Assembly (NCBI GenBank): GCA_947625485.1
Contig: CANQOP010000002.1
Coordinates: 81,269 to 145,268 of the forward strand
Source of the DNA: an uncultured Clostridia bacterium
GTDB taxonomy: Bacteria > Bacillota > Clostridia > Oscillospirales > Acutalibacteraceae
Reading direction: 5' to 3'
DNA: 64,000 nucleotides
Shown here piece after piece: positions 1-10,456 of this stretch. Made by a program: the position numbers and the translations under genes. The stretch's first letter is position 1, and each line of letters begins with the position of its first letter. The notes beneath the pieces were generated by a model. That model did no database searches. It saw nothing but the letters and a program-made list of their open reading frames with translations, and had not been told where the DNA came from.

Positions 1-1840
1 CGCCGATGAACATTTCATAAAGCCGCATAGTATCTGCGCCGTACTCTTCGACAATATCGTCGGGATTAACGACATTACCTCGGGACTTGGACATTTTTTC
101 GCCGTTTTCGCCGAGAATCATACCGTGACTTGTGCGTTTTGCGTACGGCTCAGGGGTAGGAACAACTCCTAAATCATACAAGAACTTATGCCAGAATCGG
201 CTGTAGAGCAAGTGAAGCGTCGTGTGCTCCATACCGCCGTTATACCAATCAACGGGAGACCAGTATTCGAGAGCCTCTTTTGAGGCTAAAGCCTCGTTGT
301 TATGCGGGTCCATATATCTGAGGAAATACCACGAGGAGCCTGCCCACTGCGGCATTGTGTCCGTCTCTCTTAAAGCCTTTCCGCCGCAGCACGGACAAGT
401 AGTATTTATCCAGTCGGTCATTTTAGCGAGCGGAGATTCGCCCGTATCGGTAGGCTCGTAAGAATCAACCATAGGAAGCTTGAGGGGAAGCTCGCTTTCG
501 GGAATCGGAACAAAACCGCATTTCTCGCAGTGAACAATTGGGATAGGTTCGCCCCAGTAGCGCTGGCGCGAGAAAACCCAGTCGCGCAGCTTATAGTTCA
601 CCTTTGCTCTGCCTATACCCTGCTCGGTAAGCCACTCAATCATTTTAGCCTTAGCGTCCTCTACGGACAGACCGTTAAGGAAGCCTGAATTTGTAAGTAT
701 ACCCGAAGCGCAGTCCGTAAACGCCTCTTTCTGGGCATCTTTTCCGCCTTTTACTACCTCGATAATTGGAAGATTAAATTTTTTGGCGAATTCCCAGTCA
801 CGCGTATCGTGAGCAGGAACAGCCATAATTGCGCCCGTACCGTAAGAAACGAGTACATAGTCGGATACAAAAATCGGGATTTTAGTATTATTTACAGGGT
901 TTATCGCCTCAACGCCATTTAAACGGATACCCGTTTTATCCTTAGCGACTTCCGTCCGCTCAAAGTCTGACTTTTTTGACGCCTCAATCTGATAAGCCCT
1001 TACTTCTTCAATGTTTTCAAGCTTATCCGACCATTTCTCAATGAGCGGATGCTCAGGAGAAATAACCATATATGTAGCGCCGAAAAGAGTGTCACAGCGT
1101 GTTGTGTAAACGGTGAGTTTATCGCCAGTTGTAGCGGTAAAATCTACCTCCGCGCCAGTTGAACGTCCTATCCAGTTTTTCTGCTGAGCTTTTACTCTGG
1201 GCGGATAATTAACTAAATCAAGGTCGTTTATAAGTCTGTCTGCATAAGCCGTGATTTTAAGCATCCACTGCGACTTAACCTTGTGGATAACCTCGCTTCC
1301 GCACCGCTCGCAAACTCCGTTTACAACTTCTTCGTTAGCGAGTACGCATTTACAGGAGGTGCACCAGTTAACATTCATTTCTTTCTTATAAGCCAGACCC
1401 TTCTTGAAAAGCTGAAGGAAAATCCACTGGGTCCACTTGTAGTAATCGGGGTCAGTCGTATTTATTTCCCTGCTCCAATCAAACGAAATGCCGAGAGACT
1501 GAATTTGCTTTTTAAAACGCTCAATATTTTGCTTTGTAACAATTTCAGGGTGAATATGATTTTTTATAGCATAGTTTTCTGTCGGCAAACCGAAGGCGTC
1601 CCATCCGATAGGATAAAGAACATTGTACCCCTGTAGTCTCCTCTTGCGTGCTACCGTATCAAGGGCTGTATAAGGTCGGGGATGTCCGACGTGCAGACCC
1701 TGACCTGACGGATAAGGAAACTCAATAAGAGCGTAGAACTTCTCTTTTGCAGTGTCCTCGCTTGCGTGGAACACCCCTTTATCCTCCCATATTTTCTGCC
1801 ATTTAGCTTCAACTTTTTTGTGGTCGTACCTCAAAATCAT
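1..1840 (-). CDS. leuS: Leucyl-tRNA synthetase, 3' part outside window
   Basis: Minus-strand frame open from ATG at 1838-1840 ([20 protein letters not shown]...) to the window edge; class I synthetase N-terminus. Confidence 0.93.
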   Translation of the reverse strand, partial: MILRYDHKKVEAKWQKIWEDKGVFHASEDTAKEKFYALIEFPYPSGQGLHVGHPRPYTALDTVARKRRLQGYNVLYPIGWDAFGLPTENYAIKNHIHPEIVTKQNIERFKKQIQSLGISFDWSREINTTDPDYYKWTQWIFLQLFKKGLAYKKEMNVNWCTSCKCVLANEEVVNGVCERCGSEVIHKVKSQWMLKITAYADRLINDLDLVNYPPRVKAQQKNWIGRSTGAEVDFTATTGDKLTVYTTRCDTLFGATYMVISPEHPLIEKWSDKLENIEEVRAYQIEASKKSDFERTEVAKDKTGIRLNGVEAINPVNNTKIPIFVSDYVLVSYGTGAIMAVPAHDTRDWEFAKKFNLPIIEVVKGGKDAQKEAFTDCASGILTNSGFLNGLSVEDAKAKMIEWLTEQGIGRAKVNYKLRDWVFSRQRYWGEPIPIVHCEKCGFVPIPESELPLKLPMVDSYEPTDTGESPLAKMTDWINTTCPCCGGKALRETDTMPQWAGSSWYFLRYMDPHNNEALASKEALEYWSPVDWYNGGMEHTTLHLLYSRFWHKFLYDLGVVPTPEPYAKRTSHGMILGENGEKMSKSRGNVVNPDDIVEEYGADTMRLYEMFIG

Positions 1841-1848
1841 AACCTCCG

Positions 1849-2202
1849 TTAATCTACTATATCGGTCAAATCTATTTCCCTGCCGTCCTGCCATAGTCGT
1901 TCAAGGTCATAGAAATTTCTCGCTTCATCATTAAAAACGTTTACAATTATATCAACGTAATCAAGCAAAATCCAACTGTCGGAACGATGTCCCTCAATAT
2001 GATGCACGGGAATACCGATTTGGTCAAGCTGATACTCCACCTCGTCGGCGAGAGCTTTAACCTGTGTACTGCTGCGGCCTGTAGCGATAACCATATAATC
2101 CGCAAGCACGGTTACATCATTAATCTCAATCACTTTTATATCCTGCGCCAGTTTGTCGCTTAGCACCTGCGCAATTTTAATAGCCTGTTCGTAAGTTGTC
2201 AT
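1849..2202 (-). CDS. rsfS: Ribosome silencing factor RsfS/Iojap family
   Basis: 117 aa ORF with [22 protein letters not shown] motif; adjacent to yqeK/nadD. Confidence 0.93.
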   Translation of the reverse strand: MTTYEQAIKIAQVLSDKLAQDIKVIEINDVTVLADYMVIATGRSSTQVKALADEVEYQLDQIGIPVHHIEGHRSDSWILLDYVDIIVNVFNDEARNFYDLERLWQDGREIDLTDIVD

Positions 2203-2205
2203 ATT

Positions 2206-2793
2206 TTAATTTCCCTTTTTCTTTAAATTAATCAATATATCATTATAGCAATCAACTGCGTTGCTATGTATCGGAAGTTCTCTTCTGCTCAAATCTTTTA
2301 TCGTAAATTTAAGCGCATAAAGCATTGCGCTATTCAAATCCTCAAACGCCTTTTTTCGCATAACATCTACATCGGGATAATCACGCTCCGCGCTGATAAA
2401 GTCGGCAGTGAAAATTACCTTTTCAAGAAGCGACATTCCCGCGCGACCCGTGGTGTGGTACCTCACGGAATTAATAATATCTTCGTCGTCAATACCGAGT
2501 TCGTTTTGAATATAGACGCTGCCTGCTATCGCGTGCCAAAGCTTTGAAGAATTTTGCTCAACGGCGTCAAGTATTATACCACCGTCTGCTATAATTTGCA
2601 ACATTTCATCTTTTTCAATTTCCTTGCAACAGTCGTGCAATATACCTGCAATTTTAGCCTTTTCTTCGTCTGCGCCGTAAACCTTAGCAAGCCTTACCGC
2701 GGACTCTGATACGTTTACGCTGTGTATATAGCGTCTCTCACCCATTCTACCCTTTATAAGCGAGAGATACTCACTCTTATCCAAAAAAATCAC
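2206..2793 (-). CDS. yqeK: HD-domain phosphohydrolase, YqeK family
   Basis: 195 aa; HSVNVSESAVRLA and HDCCKE HD motifs; overlaps nadD. Confidence 0.9.
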   Translation of the reverse strand: MIFLDKSEYLSLIKGRMGERRYIHSVNVSESAVRLAKVYGADEEKAKIAGILHDCCKEIEKDEMLQIIADGGIILDAVEQNSSKLWHAIAGSVYIQNELGIDDEDIINSVRYHTTGRAGMSLLEKVIFTADFISAERDYPDVDVMRKKAFEDLNSAMLYALKFTIKDLSRRELPIHSNAVDCYNDILINLKKKGN

Positions 2794-3386
2794 GTCCCAT
2801 ATAAATGACAGTTTTTAATATATTCAATAACCTTTGGAGCAAGAAGATTGTCAACTGTTTCTTTATTTTTAAGCCTTCTTCTTATCAGTGTAGAGCTAAC
2901 TTCCATAACCTTATGAGACATAACAAAACAGTTACAGCCTATTTTCTTTAAATTTTCACAATGAACCGAAATGTCATTTCTTTCGCAGTCTCTCGGAACA
3001 ACGATAACCGACGCGGATTCAAAAATATCCTGAGGATTTTTCCAGTTTTGAAGTGTAAGAAACATATCCTCTCCGACAATCATAAACAATTGATCATTAG
3101 GATATATTTCTTTAAGAGAATTTAAAGTTAAATATGTGTAACTATCGCCTTTTCTTTTAATCTCCATATCGGATACTTGTATATTATCCGTATTTTCAAA
3201 GGACAGCCTGCACATCTCAAATCTGTGTTCAGAATCTGCGAACTCCGAATTATCCTTAAGCGGAGTTTGATAAGTAGGCATTATTATAACCTTGTCAAGC
3301 TTAAACTCATTTATAACATCGCTTACGAGCTTGACGTGTCCCAGATGGACAGGGTTAAAGCTGCCGCCGAAAAGAGCTATTCTCAT
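2790..3386 (-). CDS. nadD: Nicotinate-nucleotide adenylyltransferase
   Basis: GGSFNPVHLGHVKLV nucleotidyltransferase motif, SSTLIRRR C-terminal motif. Confidence 0.95.
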   Translation of the reverse strand: MRIALFGGSFNPVHLGHVKLVSDVINEFKLDKVIIMPTYQTPLKDNSEFADSEHRFEMCRLSFENTDNIQVSDMEIKRKGDSYTYLTLNSLKEIYPNDQLFMIVGEDMFLTLQNWKNPQDIFESASVIVVPRDCERNDISVHCENLKKIGCNCFVMSHKVMEVSSTLIRRRLKNKETVDNLLAPKVIEYIKNCHLYGT

Positions 3387-3685
3387 TTCTTTGTTTTAGG
3401 CAGCTTAATAACCGGCTCATCGGGATTAGGTCGATATAAAACAAATTTAGAGCCGATTACCTGAACTACATCCGCGTTTATGCTGTCCGCAATTTCGTTT
3501 GAAGCCTCTCGAGGAGTAATCGGACTGCTCTCAAGGCATTTGCCTTTTATAATCTCTCGTGCTGTGAGCGCGTCGTCAGCCTGTTTTATAATTTCGTTCG
3601 ACATTCCGCCCTTACCGATGTAGACTATCGTATCTATAGTATTTGCAATACCTCTTAAAAAAGCTCTCTGTTTACTTGTAAGCAT
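3383..3685 (-). CDS. yhbY: YhbY-family RNA-binding (CRM domain) protein
   Basis: 100 aa; LTSKQRAFLRGIAN...YIGKGGMS...GSKFVLYRP. Confidence 0.92.
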   Translation of the reverse strand: MLTSKQRAFLRGIANTIDTIVYIGKGGMSNEIIKQADDALTAREIIKGKCLESSPITPREASNEIADSINADVVQVIGSKFVLYRPNPDEPVIKLPKTKK

Positions 3686-4280
3686 TATTTTCCTCCAAAT
3701 ACTTTGTAAGCTCTGACTGCAACATTCTAAGCGAATTTCCGCGGTGGCTTACTTTATCCTTTTCCTCAGGCGTGAAATCTCCGAACGACCGTCCTTCATA
3801 GAGAAAAATCGGGTCGTACCCGAAACCGCCGTTTCCCGATGGTTCAAGCGCAATTTCTCCAAAGCATTTTCCCTCGACCTGAATTTTATCACCGTTCGGG
3901 AAAACACAGGTGATAGCCGAAACATAGTGAGCTCCGCGTTTTTCCCGCTCAACATCTCTGAGTTTTTCGAGAATAAGAGCGTTTTTTTCTTCGTCTGTTG
4001 AACTCTCTCCTGCAAAACGAGCGGAATATATTCCCGGTGCGCCGTTAAGAGCATCTATGCAAATTCCCGAATCGTCCGCAATTGCAGGCAGTCCCGTTTT
4101 TCGGCAGGCTGCGTCAGCTTTAAGAAAAGAGTTTTCAGTAAAAGTAGTGCCGTTTTCTTCGACGTCGTCGAGAATTATACCCTCTTGCTTAGCGGTAACC
4201 GCCTCTATGCCCAGAGGTTTAAGAATACGCTCAAGCTCTATCAATTTTTTGGGATTATTAGTAGCAATTATGAACTTCAT
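3672..4280 (-). CDS. rdgB: Non-canonical purine NTP pyrophosphatase (RdgB/HAM1)
   Basis: MKFIIATNNPKK...ADDSGICIDALNGAPGIYSARFAG...GYDPIF. Start placed at internal ATG (4280) rather than the ORF-track 4358. Confidence 0.93.
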   Translation of the reverse strand: MKFIIATNNPKKLIELERILKPLGIEAVTAKQEGIILDDVEENGTTFTENSFLKADAACRKTGLPAIADDSGICIDALNGAPGIYSARFAGESSTDEEKNALILEKLRDVEREKRGAHYVSAITCVFPNGDKIQVEGKCFGEIALEPSGNGGFGYDPIFLYEGRSFGDFTPEEKDKVSHRGNSLRMLQSELTKYLEENNAYK

Positions 4281-4296
4281 AATAACCTCTTTTTTA

Positions 4297-5208
4297 TCAA
4301 CTGAAATCAAATAAGGCTTTGGAGAAATCGTCAGGGTCAAATGGCTGTAAGTCGTCAATCTGCTCGCCTACACCTATAAACTTAACGGGCACATCAAGAG
4401 AATTCTTTATAGCAAGTACGATACCGCCCTTAGCAGTACCGTCAAGCTTTGTAAGCACTATGCCTGTTATACCTGTTGCCTCTTTAAAATGCTCAACCTG
4501 CGATACAGCATTCTGTCCCGTTGTAGCGTCGAGAACAAGCAGGATTTCTTTATCCGCGTCAGGCAGCTCGCGGTCAATAATTCTGTTAATCTTTGCAAGC
4601 TCGTCCATAAGATGCTTTTTGTTGTGAAGTCTGCCTGCGGTGTCAGCTATAATGATGTCCGCTCCCCTCGCTTTTGCGGCGGAAATTGCGTCGAATACAA
4701 CAGCCGCAGGGTCCGAGCCTTCATTCTGCTTTATGATTTCACAACCGCTTCTTTCAGCCCAAATATTCAGTTGGTCTATAGCGGCGGCACGGAATGTGTC
4801 GGCAGCGGCGAGAAGAACCTTTTTGCCTTCGTTTTTAAAACGGTTCGCCATTTTACCAATTGTAGTAGTTTTACCGACTCCGTTAACGCCGATAACAAGA
4901 ATAACGGACGGCTTAGTATTGAGGTTAAGCTCCTGTCCGCCTTTGAGCATTTCGCTTACTACTTCTTCGAGAAGAACGCGTATCTGTTCGGGGTCGGTTG
5001 TGCCTGTTTCTTTAACTCTTTTCCTAAGCTTGTCGCAGATTTCCTCGGCGGTTGTCATTCCGACATCACCCATTACAAGAAGCTCCTCAAGCTCCTCAAA
5101 AAGCTCCTCGTCAATCTTAGTAAAAGATTTGAGCATTGAGTCAATCTGTCCGATAACACTTTCTCTTGTTTTCTTTAAGCCTTGTTTTATTTTACTGAAT
5201 AATCCCAT
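4297..5208 (-). CDS. ftsY: Signal recognition particle receptor FtsY
   Basis: [52 protein letters not shown]. Confidence 0.97.
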   Translation of the reverse strand: MGLFSKIKQGLKKTRESVIGQIDSMLKSFTKIDEELFEELEELLVMGDVGMTTAEEICDKLRKRVKETGTTDPEQIRVLLEEVVSEMLKGGQELNLNTKPSVILVIGVNGVGKTTTIGKMANRFKNEGKKVLLAAADTFRAAAIDQLNIWAERSGCEIIKQNEGSDPAAVVFDAISAAKARGADIIIADTAGRLHNKKHLMDELAKINRIIDRELPDADKEILLVLDATTGQNAVSQVEHFKEATGITGIVLTKLDGTAKGGIVLAIKNSLDVPVKFIGVGEQIDDLQPFDPDDFSKALFDFS

Positions 5209-5223
5209 TTAAATCATTCCTTT

Positions 5224-8200
5224 TTATAATCCGAGTTTCTCCGAAACCTCGCTTGCTCTAAGCTCGAGCAATTTGGAAACGCCCTCGTCCTGCATAGTAA
5301 CGCCGTAGAGCACGTCAGCCTCTTCCATTGTTCCGCGTCTGTGCGTTATAAGTATGAACTGAGTTTTTTGAGTAAGATTGCGCACATACTGAGCAAACCT
5401 GTCTACATTCACCTCGTCAAGCGCCGCCTCAATCTCGTCCATCACGCAGAACGGAGCAGGTCTTACCTTCATAATCGCAAAGTAGAGAGCAATCGCGACA
5501 AGCGCTTTCTCGCCTCCCGAAAGAGCTTCAAGATGAACTACGATTTTGCCCGGCGGGTGAACGATAATATCAATTCCGCTTGTTAGTATATCCTCCGGGT
5601 CTGTAAGAGCGAGCGACGCTGTACCGCCTCCGAAAAGCTCCTTAAAGGTGTATGTAAAATTGCGGTTAATCTGCTCAAAGCTAACGATAAACTCTTCCTG
5701 CATCTGCTTTGTAAGGCCTTTGATGAGCTTTTCAATTTCTTTCTTTGATTTCTCGACATCATCAACCTGAGCGCTGATAAATTCGTATCTTTCGGAAACT
5801 TCCTTGTATTCTTCAATAGCGCTTACATTGACCGTGCCGAGCGCCCTTATTTTTCCCTTCAAAGCGTTAAGTCTGCTTTGAGCCTCGGAAATGCTTTCTA
5901 ACCTGACAGCACTCTCTTCCGCTTCTTTTTTTGTGAGCTGATATTCCTCCCACAGCTTTGAGATGATGTTATCATACTCCTTCTTTAGGTTAATTCTGCG
6001 CTCCTCGAGTCTGGCAAGCTCTCTGCCGGAAATTTCTCTTTCGTTATTTTTTTCACGTTCGAGATTTCTTAGCTCTGCGCTGCGTTTCTCAAAAGAATCC
6101 TTTTTTAAATTTAAATCTTCAATTTCTTTGTTTAATGAATTAACCTTAGAATTAAGAACATCAATATCCTTTTGGAGTTCTGAGATTCTCGTCTTTGTGT
6201 TACTGATAATATCGTTAAAACCCTCAATTTCATTATTTAACTGAGACTTTCGGTTATCTCTGCCCTCTTCGGTCGAAACAGCATAAGCTATTTCAGAATT
6301 ATAGGTTTCAATATCCTTTTTAGCGGTAACAATTTCCAACCTGATATTTTGCAACTGCTCGGACATTTCCTCGCGCCTTGCGGTGAGCTTTGAGCGGTTT
6401 CCGGTTATCTCTTCAAGCTGAGCCTCATACTGTGAGATAGACCAGTTAATATCATCAAGCTGCTCCTTGGCACGCTTCTCATCAATCTTATACTGTTCTA
6501 TTCTCTCCTTACAATTCTTAACTTCTTTCTCTGCACCGTCTATAGCCTGCTTCTGCGAATTTAAATCATTTTCGAGAGCTTTTGATTCGGTCAGGACTCT
6601 GACCCGCTCCTGCTGTGCTTTTGAAAGGTCGGCTCTTGTGCCGAGTATCTCTCCCTCAACAGAAGCATACTCCGTTACAGCTTTATCATACTCTACGGCT
6701 GCGTCCTCAGCTTTTTTATTTAATTCTTCAGCTTTAGCCTTGTTTTTAGCTATTTCAGACGCTCTTGAAAGAAGACCAGATTTTTTCCCGAATGAACCGC
6801 CCGTAAGCGAGCCTCCTGCGTTTACTACCTGACCGTCGAGAGTAACAACCTTAAATCGGTATCCGTATTTTTTAGCAATTACAGTAGCGGCATTTAAATC
6901 CTCCGCAACAACAATTCTTCCCAAAAGAGACTTGAGTATGCTTTCATATTCAGGTTTGCAGTCGCACAAATCGGAAGCTATTCCTATAAATCCGTAACAA
7001 TCGTCAAGACCGTTTTCATTAAGCGACTTTGGACGAATAGTATTCATAGGCAGGAAAGTTGCCCGACCGCCGTCTTTCTTTTTAAGAAATGCAATAGCGC
7101 TCTTTGCGTCCTGCTCGGTAGACGTGACAATATTCTGCATCGCCGAGCCGAGGGCAATTTCTATCGCAACAGTATACTCGGCAGGAACATTGATAATCCT
7201 TGAGACGGGTCCGTGGATACCTTTAAGCTGTCCTCTATTAGCAGCTTGCACCACGTTCTTAACCGAGTAGGAAAAGCCCTCAAGATTTCTCTCCAGATCC
7301 TCAAGCAGCTTAACTTTCCTCAAAACCTCTTGCGTATCCAGCATAAGATTATCTGCCTGAGTCTTAAGGTCATCGCGTTTTTTTTGTCTGGCGCTTAGCT
7401 TTAACTCCAGTCCCTTTATAGAATTTGACAGAGATTCGACCTCTTCGTTACATTTATCAATCTGCTTTTTATATTTTTCTGACATCTCGAGAGTTGTGTT
7501 ATACTGCTCAAGCCGCTGGGAATTCGTGCTTAAAATGCTCTCTATTCTCGCCTGTAGCTCCGTAACGGAGGTCACGCTCGTCATTTGTGTAACTCTCGCG
7601 TCGGCTGACTGAGAGGTAAGCTCCGAAAGCTTCGCGCTAAGAGTCTGGATTTTGTCTCCGCTCCTGCTGGAGTCAATGTTTACAATATTCAGCTTTTCAG
7701 AAGTTTCGTTATAAAGCTCTTGTTTTTCCTCAATAACAGCCTTGAGTTCTTTTATTTTAGCATGCTTTTCCTCAATACTTGTCAGAGCGTCCTCGGCGTC
7801 TGTATCAACCTTTTGAATCTCTTCCTCAAGACGTGTTATATTTTCTCTATTGTGAAGAATATCGTTTTCCGCAACCGACACGGAGCTTTTCTTAGAGCTT
7901 ATCTCGGCAATTATATCGTTAATATTGCTTCTGATGCTCTCTATATCGGCAGAGTATTCGCCGTTTTTTGCGTAAATACTCTCGATTTCCGCCTGAATAT
8001 CGTTGAGCGCCTTATCTGCCTCGTCGTGCTGTAAGCGGGAAATCGAAATTTTATCCTCTTCTTCTTTTAATACTTTATTGCTGTTATTTAGCGTATTAAC
8101 CCAAAGAGCAATTTCTATATCTTTCTTTTCCTCAGAATATTCGAGAAATTTTTCAGCTTTTTCGGACTGCTTTTTAAGAGGACCCACACGTTCCTCCAAC

Positions 8201-8790
8201 TCTGTGACAATATCACGAAGTCTGAGAAGATTGTCCTCCGTATGCTTTAACTGTCGTTCCGACTCAAGTTTTTTGTATCTGTAGCGCGAGATACCGGCGG
8301 CTTCCTCAAATATTTCTCTCCTGTCCTCACTTTTTGAGGAAACAATACTGTCAATCTTGCCCTGACTTATCATCGAATAACCGTCACGTCCGAGACCTGT
8401 GTCCATAAACAGTTCATTTATATCCTTGAGCCGAACCTGACTGCCGTTTATAAGATACTCGCTCTCTCCGCTTCGATAGTATCTTCTCGTTACAGAGACA
8501 TCATCGCCGTCGAAAGGCAAAAACCTATCATGGTTTTCAATGTTCATAGTTACCTCTGCATAACCGAGAGCTTTTCTGTCGTCTGTACCGTTAAAAACCA
8601 CGTCCTCCATACGAGAGCATCTGAGCGTTTTCGGAGACTGCTCACCGAGAACCCAGCGTATAGCATCTGTGATATTGCTCTTACCCGATCCGTTAGGTCC
8701 TACTACAGTGGTCATACCTGTGTCAAATGTTAATTTAGTTTTATCGGGAAATGTTTTAAAGCCCTGAATTTCGAGGGATTTTAACAGCAT
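5224..8790 (-). CDS. smc: Chromosome segregation protein SMC
   Basis: 1188 aa; Walker A GPNGSGKSNITDAIRWVLGEQ, coiled coils, hinge, LSGGEKALVAIALYFA, Walker B. Confidence 0.97.
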   Translation of the reverse strand: MLLKSLEIQGFKTFPDKTKLTFDTGMTTVVGPNGSGKSNITDAIRWVLGEQSPKTLRCSRMEDVVFNGTDDRKALGYAEVTMNIENHDRFLPFDGDDVSVTRRYYRSGESEYLINGSQVRLKDINELFMDTGLGRDGYSMISQGKIDSIVSSKSEDRREIFEEAAGISRYRYKKLESERQLKHTEDNLLRLRDIVTELEERVGPLKKQSEKAEKFLEYSEEKKDIEIALWVNTLNNSNKVLKEEEDKISISRLQHDEADKALNDIQAEIESIYAKNGEYSADIESIRSNINDIIAEISSKKSSVSVAENDILHNRENITRLEEEIQKVDTDAEDALTSIEEKHAKIKELKAVIEEKQELYNETSEKLNIVNIDSSRSGDKIQTLSAKLSELTSQSADARVTQMTSVTSVTELQARIESILSTNSQRLEQYNTTLEMSEKYKKQIDKCNEEVESLSNSIKGLELKLSARQKKRDDLKTQADNLMLDTQEVLRKVKLLEDLERNLEGFSYSVKNVVQAANRGQLKGIHGPVSRIINVPAEYTVAIEIALGSAMQNIVTSTEQDAKSAIAFLKKKDGGRATFLPMNTIRPKSLNENGLDDCYGFIGIASDLCDCKPEYESILKSLLGRIVVAEDLNAATVIAKKYGYRFKVVTLDGQVVNAGGSLTGGSFGKKSGLLSRASEIAKNKAKAEELNKKAEDAAVEYDKAVTEYASVEGEILGTRADLSKAQQERVRVLTESKALENDLNSQKQAIDGAEKEVKNCKERIEQYKIDEKRAKEQLDDINWSISQYEAQLEEITGNRSKLTARREEMSEQLQNIRLEIVTAKKDIETYNSEIAYAVSTEEGRDNRKSQLNNEIEGFNDIISNTKTRISELQKDIDVLNSKVNSLNKEIEDLNLKKDSFEKRSAELRNLEREKNNEREISGRELARLEERRINLKKEYDNIISKLWEEYQLTKKEAEESAVRLESISEAQSRLNALKGKIRALGTVNVSAIEEYKEVSERYEFISAQVDDVEKSKKEIEKLIKGLTKQMQEEFIVSFEQINRNFTYTFKELFGGGTASLALTDPEDILTSGIDIIVHPPGKIVVHLEALSGGEKALVAIALYFAIMKVRPAPFCVMDEIEAALDEVNVDRFAQYVRNLTQKTQFILITHRRGTMEEADVLYGVTMQDEGVSKLLELRASEVSEKLGL

Positions 8791-9783
8791 TTAATCACCC
8801 TTGTCCTTAATTTCAACCTCATATTTTCCGAGTGTTTCGTCCTTTTCGATAGTTACGTTATACCCAAGACTATTTAGTCTTCGGATATTTGTCTTATTCT
8901 GCCCTATTAATTTTGATACAGATTTAGGACTTACACATATTACAATATTTTTATTATCAGTCAGCTTGTTTTTAATATTTCTATAAAAAATTTCAGTCTC
9001 ACACAATTCCTTAAAAGCGGGGTGATAACCACACGAAATCTGATTTTTTATGAGGTCGTTACTGTAGTGGAGACCGACTCGTATCACGTTTATTCCGTTT
9101 TTTTCAAACAACGTCATAATATCGGCGCAAAGTCTGACTGACTGCTCTAAGGTATAAGTCTTATAAGCACCTCTCAAATATAAATCCGCAAGCTCCGTAT
9201 TTTTCATTACCACTGTCGGATAAATTCTAACGCACTCCGGCTTTAGCTTAACAAACTCCAAGGCAGTTTTCATATCGCTTTCGGCGGTTGCTTTATATAA
9301 TCCGGTCATCATCTGCAAGCCTAAATTAAATCCGTGTTTTTTTATTGTCTTTGCGGCGTTTCTCACATCATCGGAGGAATGTCCGCGATTATTCGCTTTT
9401 AGCACTTCATCGCTCATAGACTGCGCGCCAAGCTCAATGGTAGTTACTTTATAATTCTTTAAAAGATTTAAAACCTCATCATCAATATAATCGGGACGCG
9501 TAGATATTCGTATGCCCATAAATTTGTCTATATAAGACGTTGCAGCATTAAGCAGGGAGAGCATATACCCTCTGTCAATTGCTGTAAAGCTGCCGCCAAA
9601 AAAAGCAATCTCGGAATTATATGTATTTTCACCCAGATTATTTATTGCATTTTCAATGGTTTCCTTTACATCTTCTGCCGTCGGCTGATAAGCCTGTCCT
9701 GTTATCTCTTTCTGATTGCAGAAAGAACATTGATGAGGACAGCCGTTGTGCGGAATAAAAACAGCAACGTTATTGTGCTTAAT
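8791..9783 (-). CDS. Radical SAM protein (Elp3/MiaB/NifB-like), apparent AUU start
   Basis: Frame extends upstream of the ORF-track ATG to give (M)KHNNVAVFIPHNGCPHQCSFCNQKEITG...IAFFGGSFTAID before MLSLLNAA. The CxxxCxxC motif is present, but no ATG/GTG/TTG lies between the in-frame stop and the cluster; ATT at 9781-9783 overlaps the rnc stop. Confidence 0.85.
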   Translation of the reverse strand: MKHNNVAVFIPHNGCPHQCSFCNQKEITGQAYQPTAEDVKETIENAINNLGENTYNSEIAFFGGSFTAIDRGYMLSLLNAATSYIDKFMGIRISTRPDYIDDEVLNLLKNYKVTTIELGAQSMSDEVLKANNRGHSSDDVRNAAKTIKKHGFNLGLQMMTGLYKATAESDMKTALEFVKLKPECVRIYPTVVMKNTELADLYLRGAYKTYTLEQSVRLCADIMTLFEKNGINVIRVGLHYSNDLIKNQISCGYHPAFKELCETEIFYRNIKNKLTDNKNIVICVSPKSVSKLIGQNKTNIRRLNSLGYNVTIEKDETLGKYEVEIKDKGD

Positions 9784-10456
9784 AACCCATCAACTCCAAA
9801 GCCTCTCTTGCAGCATTTTGCTCAGCCTCTTTTTTGCTCCTGCCGCCGCCTTTTCCTATAACATTGCTGTTAAGGCGCACCTCAAAAACAAAGTGCTTAT
9901 CATGGTCGGGTCCACTCTCGGACACGAGGTTGTAGTAGAGCTTTTCTCCGGGATTTTTCTGAACAATCTCCTGCAAAGTAGTCTTATAATCCTTAAACGG
10001 CTTTTTGCTCTTGCTTTTAAGTTCGGGAACGATAAATCTGAGAATATGAGTTGCCGCGTGTTCTATTCCGCCGTCTAAGTATATCGCCGCGATAACCGCC
10101 TCGAAAGCGTCCGAAAGTATAGAAGGACGGTCTGCGCCGCCGCCGTTTTTCTCACCCTTGCTAAGATACAGGTAATCGCCGAGATTAATTTGTTTTGCAA
10201 ATTTATATAGTGCTTTTTCACACACGAGGGAGGCTCTTAGCTTTGTAAGTTCACCCTCGGGTAATTCAGGCAGGCTCTCAAAAATATAATCAGCTACAAC
10301 GATAGAAAGCACAGCGTCTCCCAAAAATTCAAGTCTCTCGTTGCATTTTATATTCTTATCCCTATGCTCGTTAGCGTAGGAGGAGTGAGTAAGAGCCTCC
10401 TGCAATAAAGCCTTTTTTTTAAATCTATAGTTAATAATATTTTCAAAATCTTTCAT
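9779..10456 (-). CDS. rnc: Ribonuclease III
   Basis: NERLEFLGDAVLS signature and C-terminal dsRBD (GKGGGRSKKEAEQNAAREAL). Confidence 0.97.
   Translation of the reverse strand: MKDFENIINYRFKKKALLQEALTHSSYANEHRDKNIKCNERLEFLGDAVLSIVVADYIFESLPELPEGELTKLRASLVCEKALYKFAKQINLGDYLYLSKGEKNGGGADRPSILSDAFEAVIAAIYLDGGIEHAATHILRFIVPELKSKSKKPFKDYKTTLQEIVQKNPGEKLYYNLVSESGPDHDKHFVFEVRLNSNVIGKGGGRSKKEAEQNAAREALELMGY

Noticed and set aside
1283-1636. 117-aa plus-strand ORF near window start
   Set aside because: Antisense to leuS.
4489-5212. Long plus-strand ORFs (216 and 190 aa) opposite ftsY
   Set aside because: Shadow frames antisense to a strongly conserved gene; low-complexity Ser/Phe-rich products and no independent evidence.
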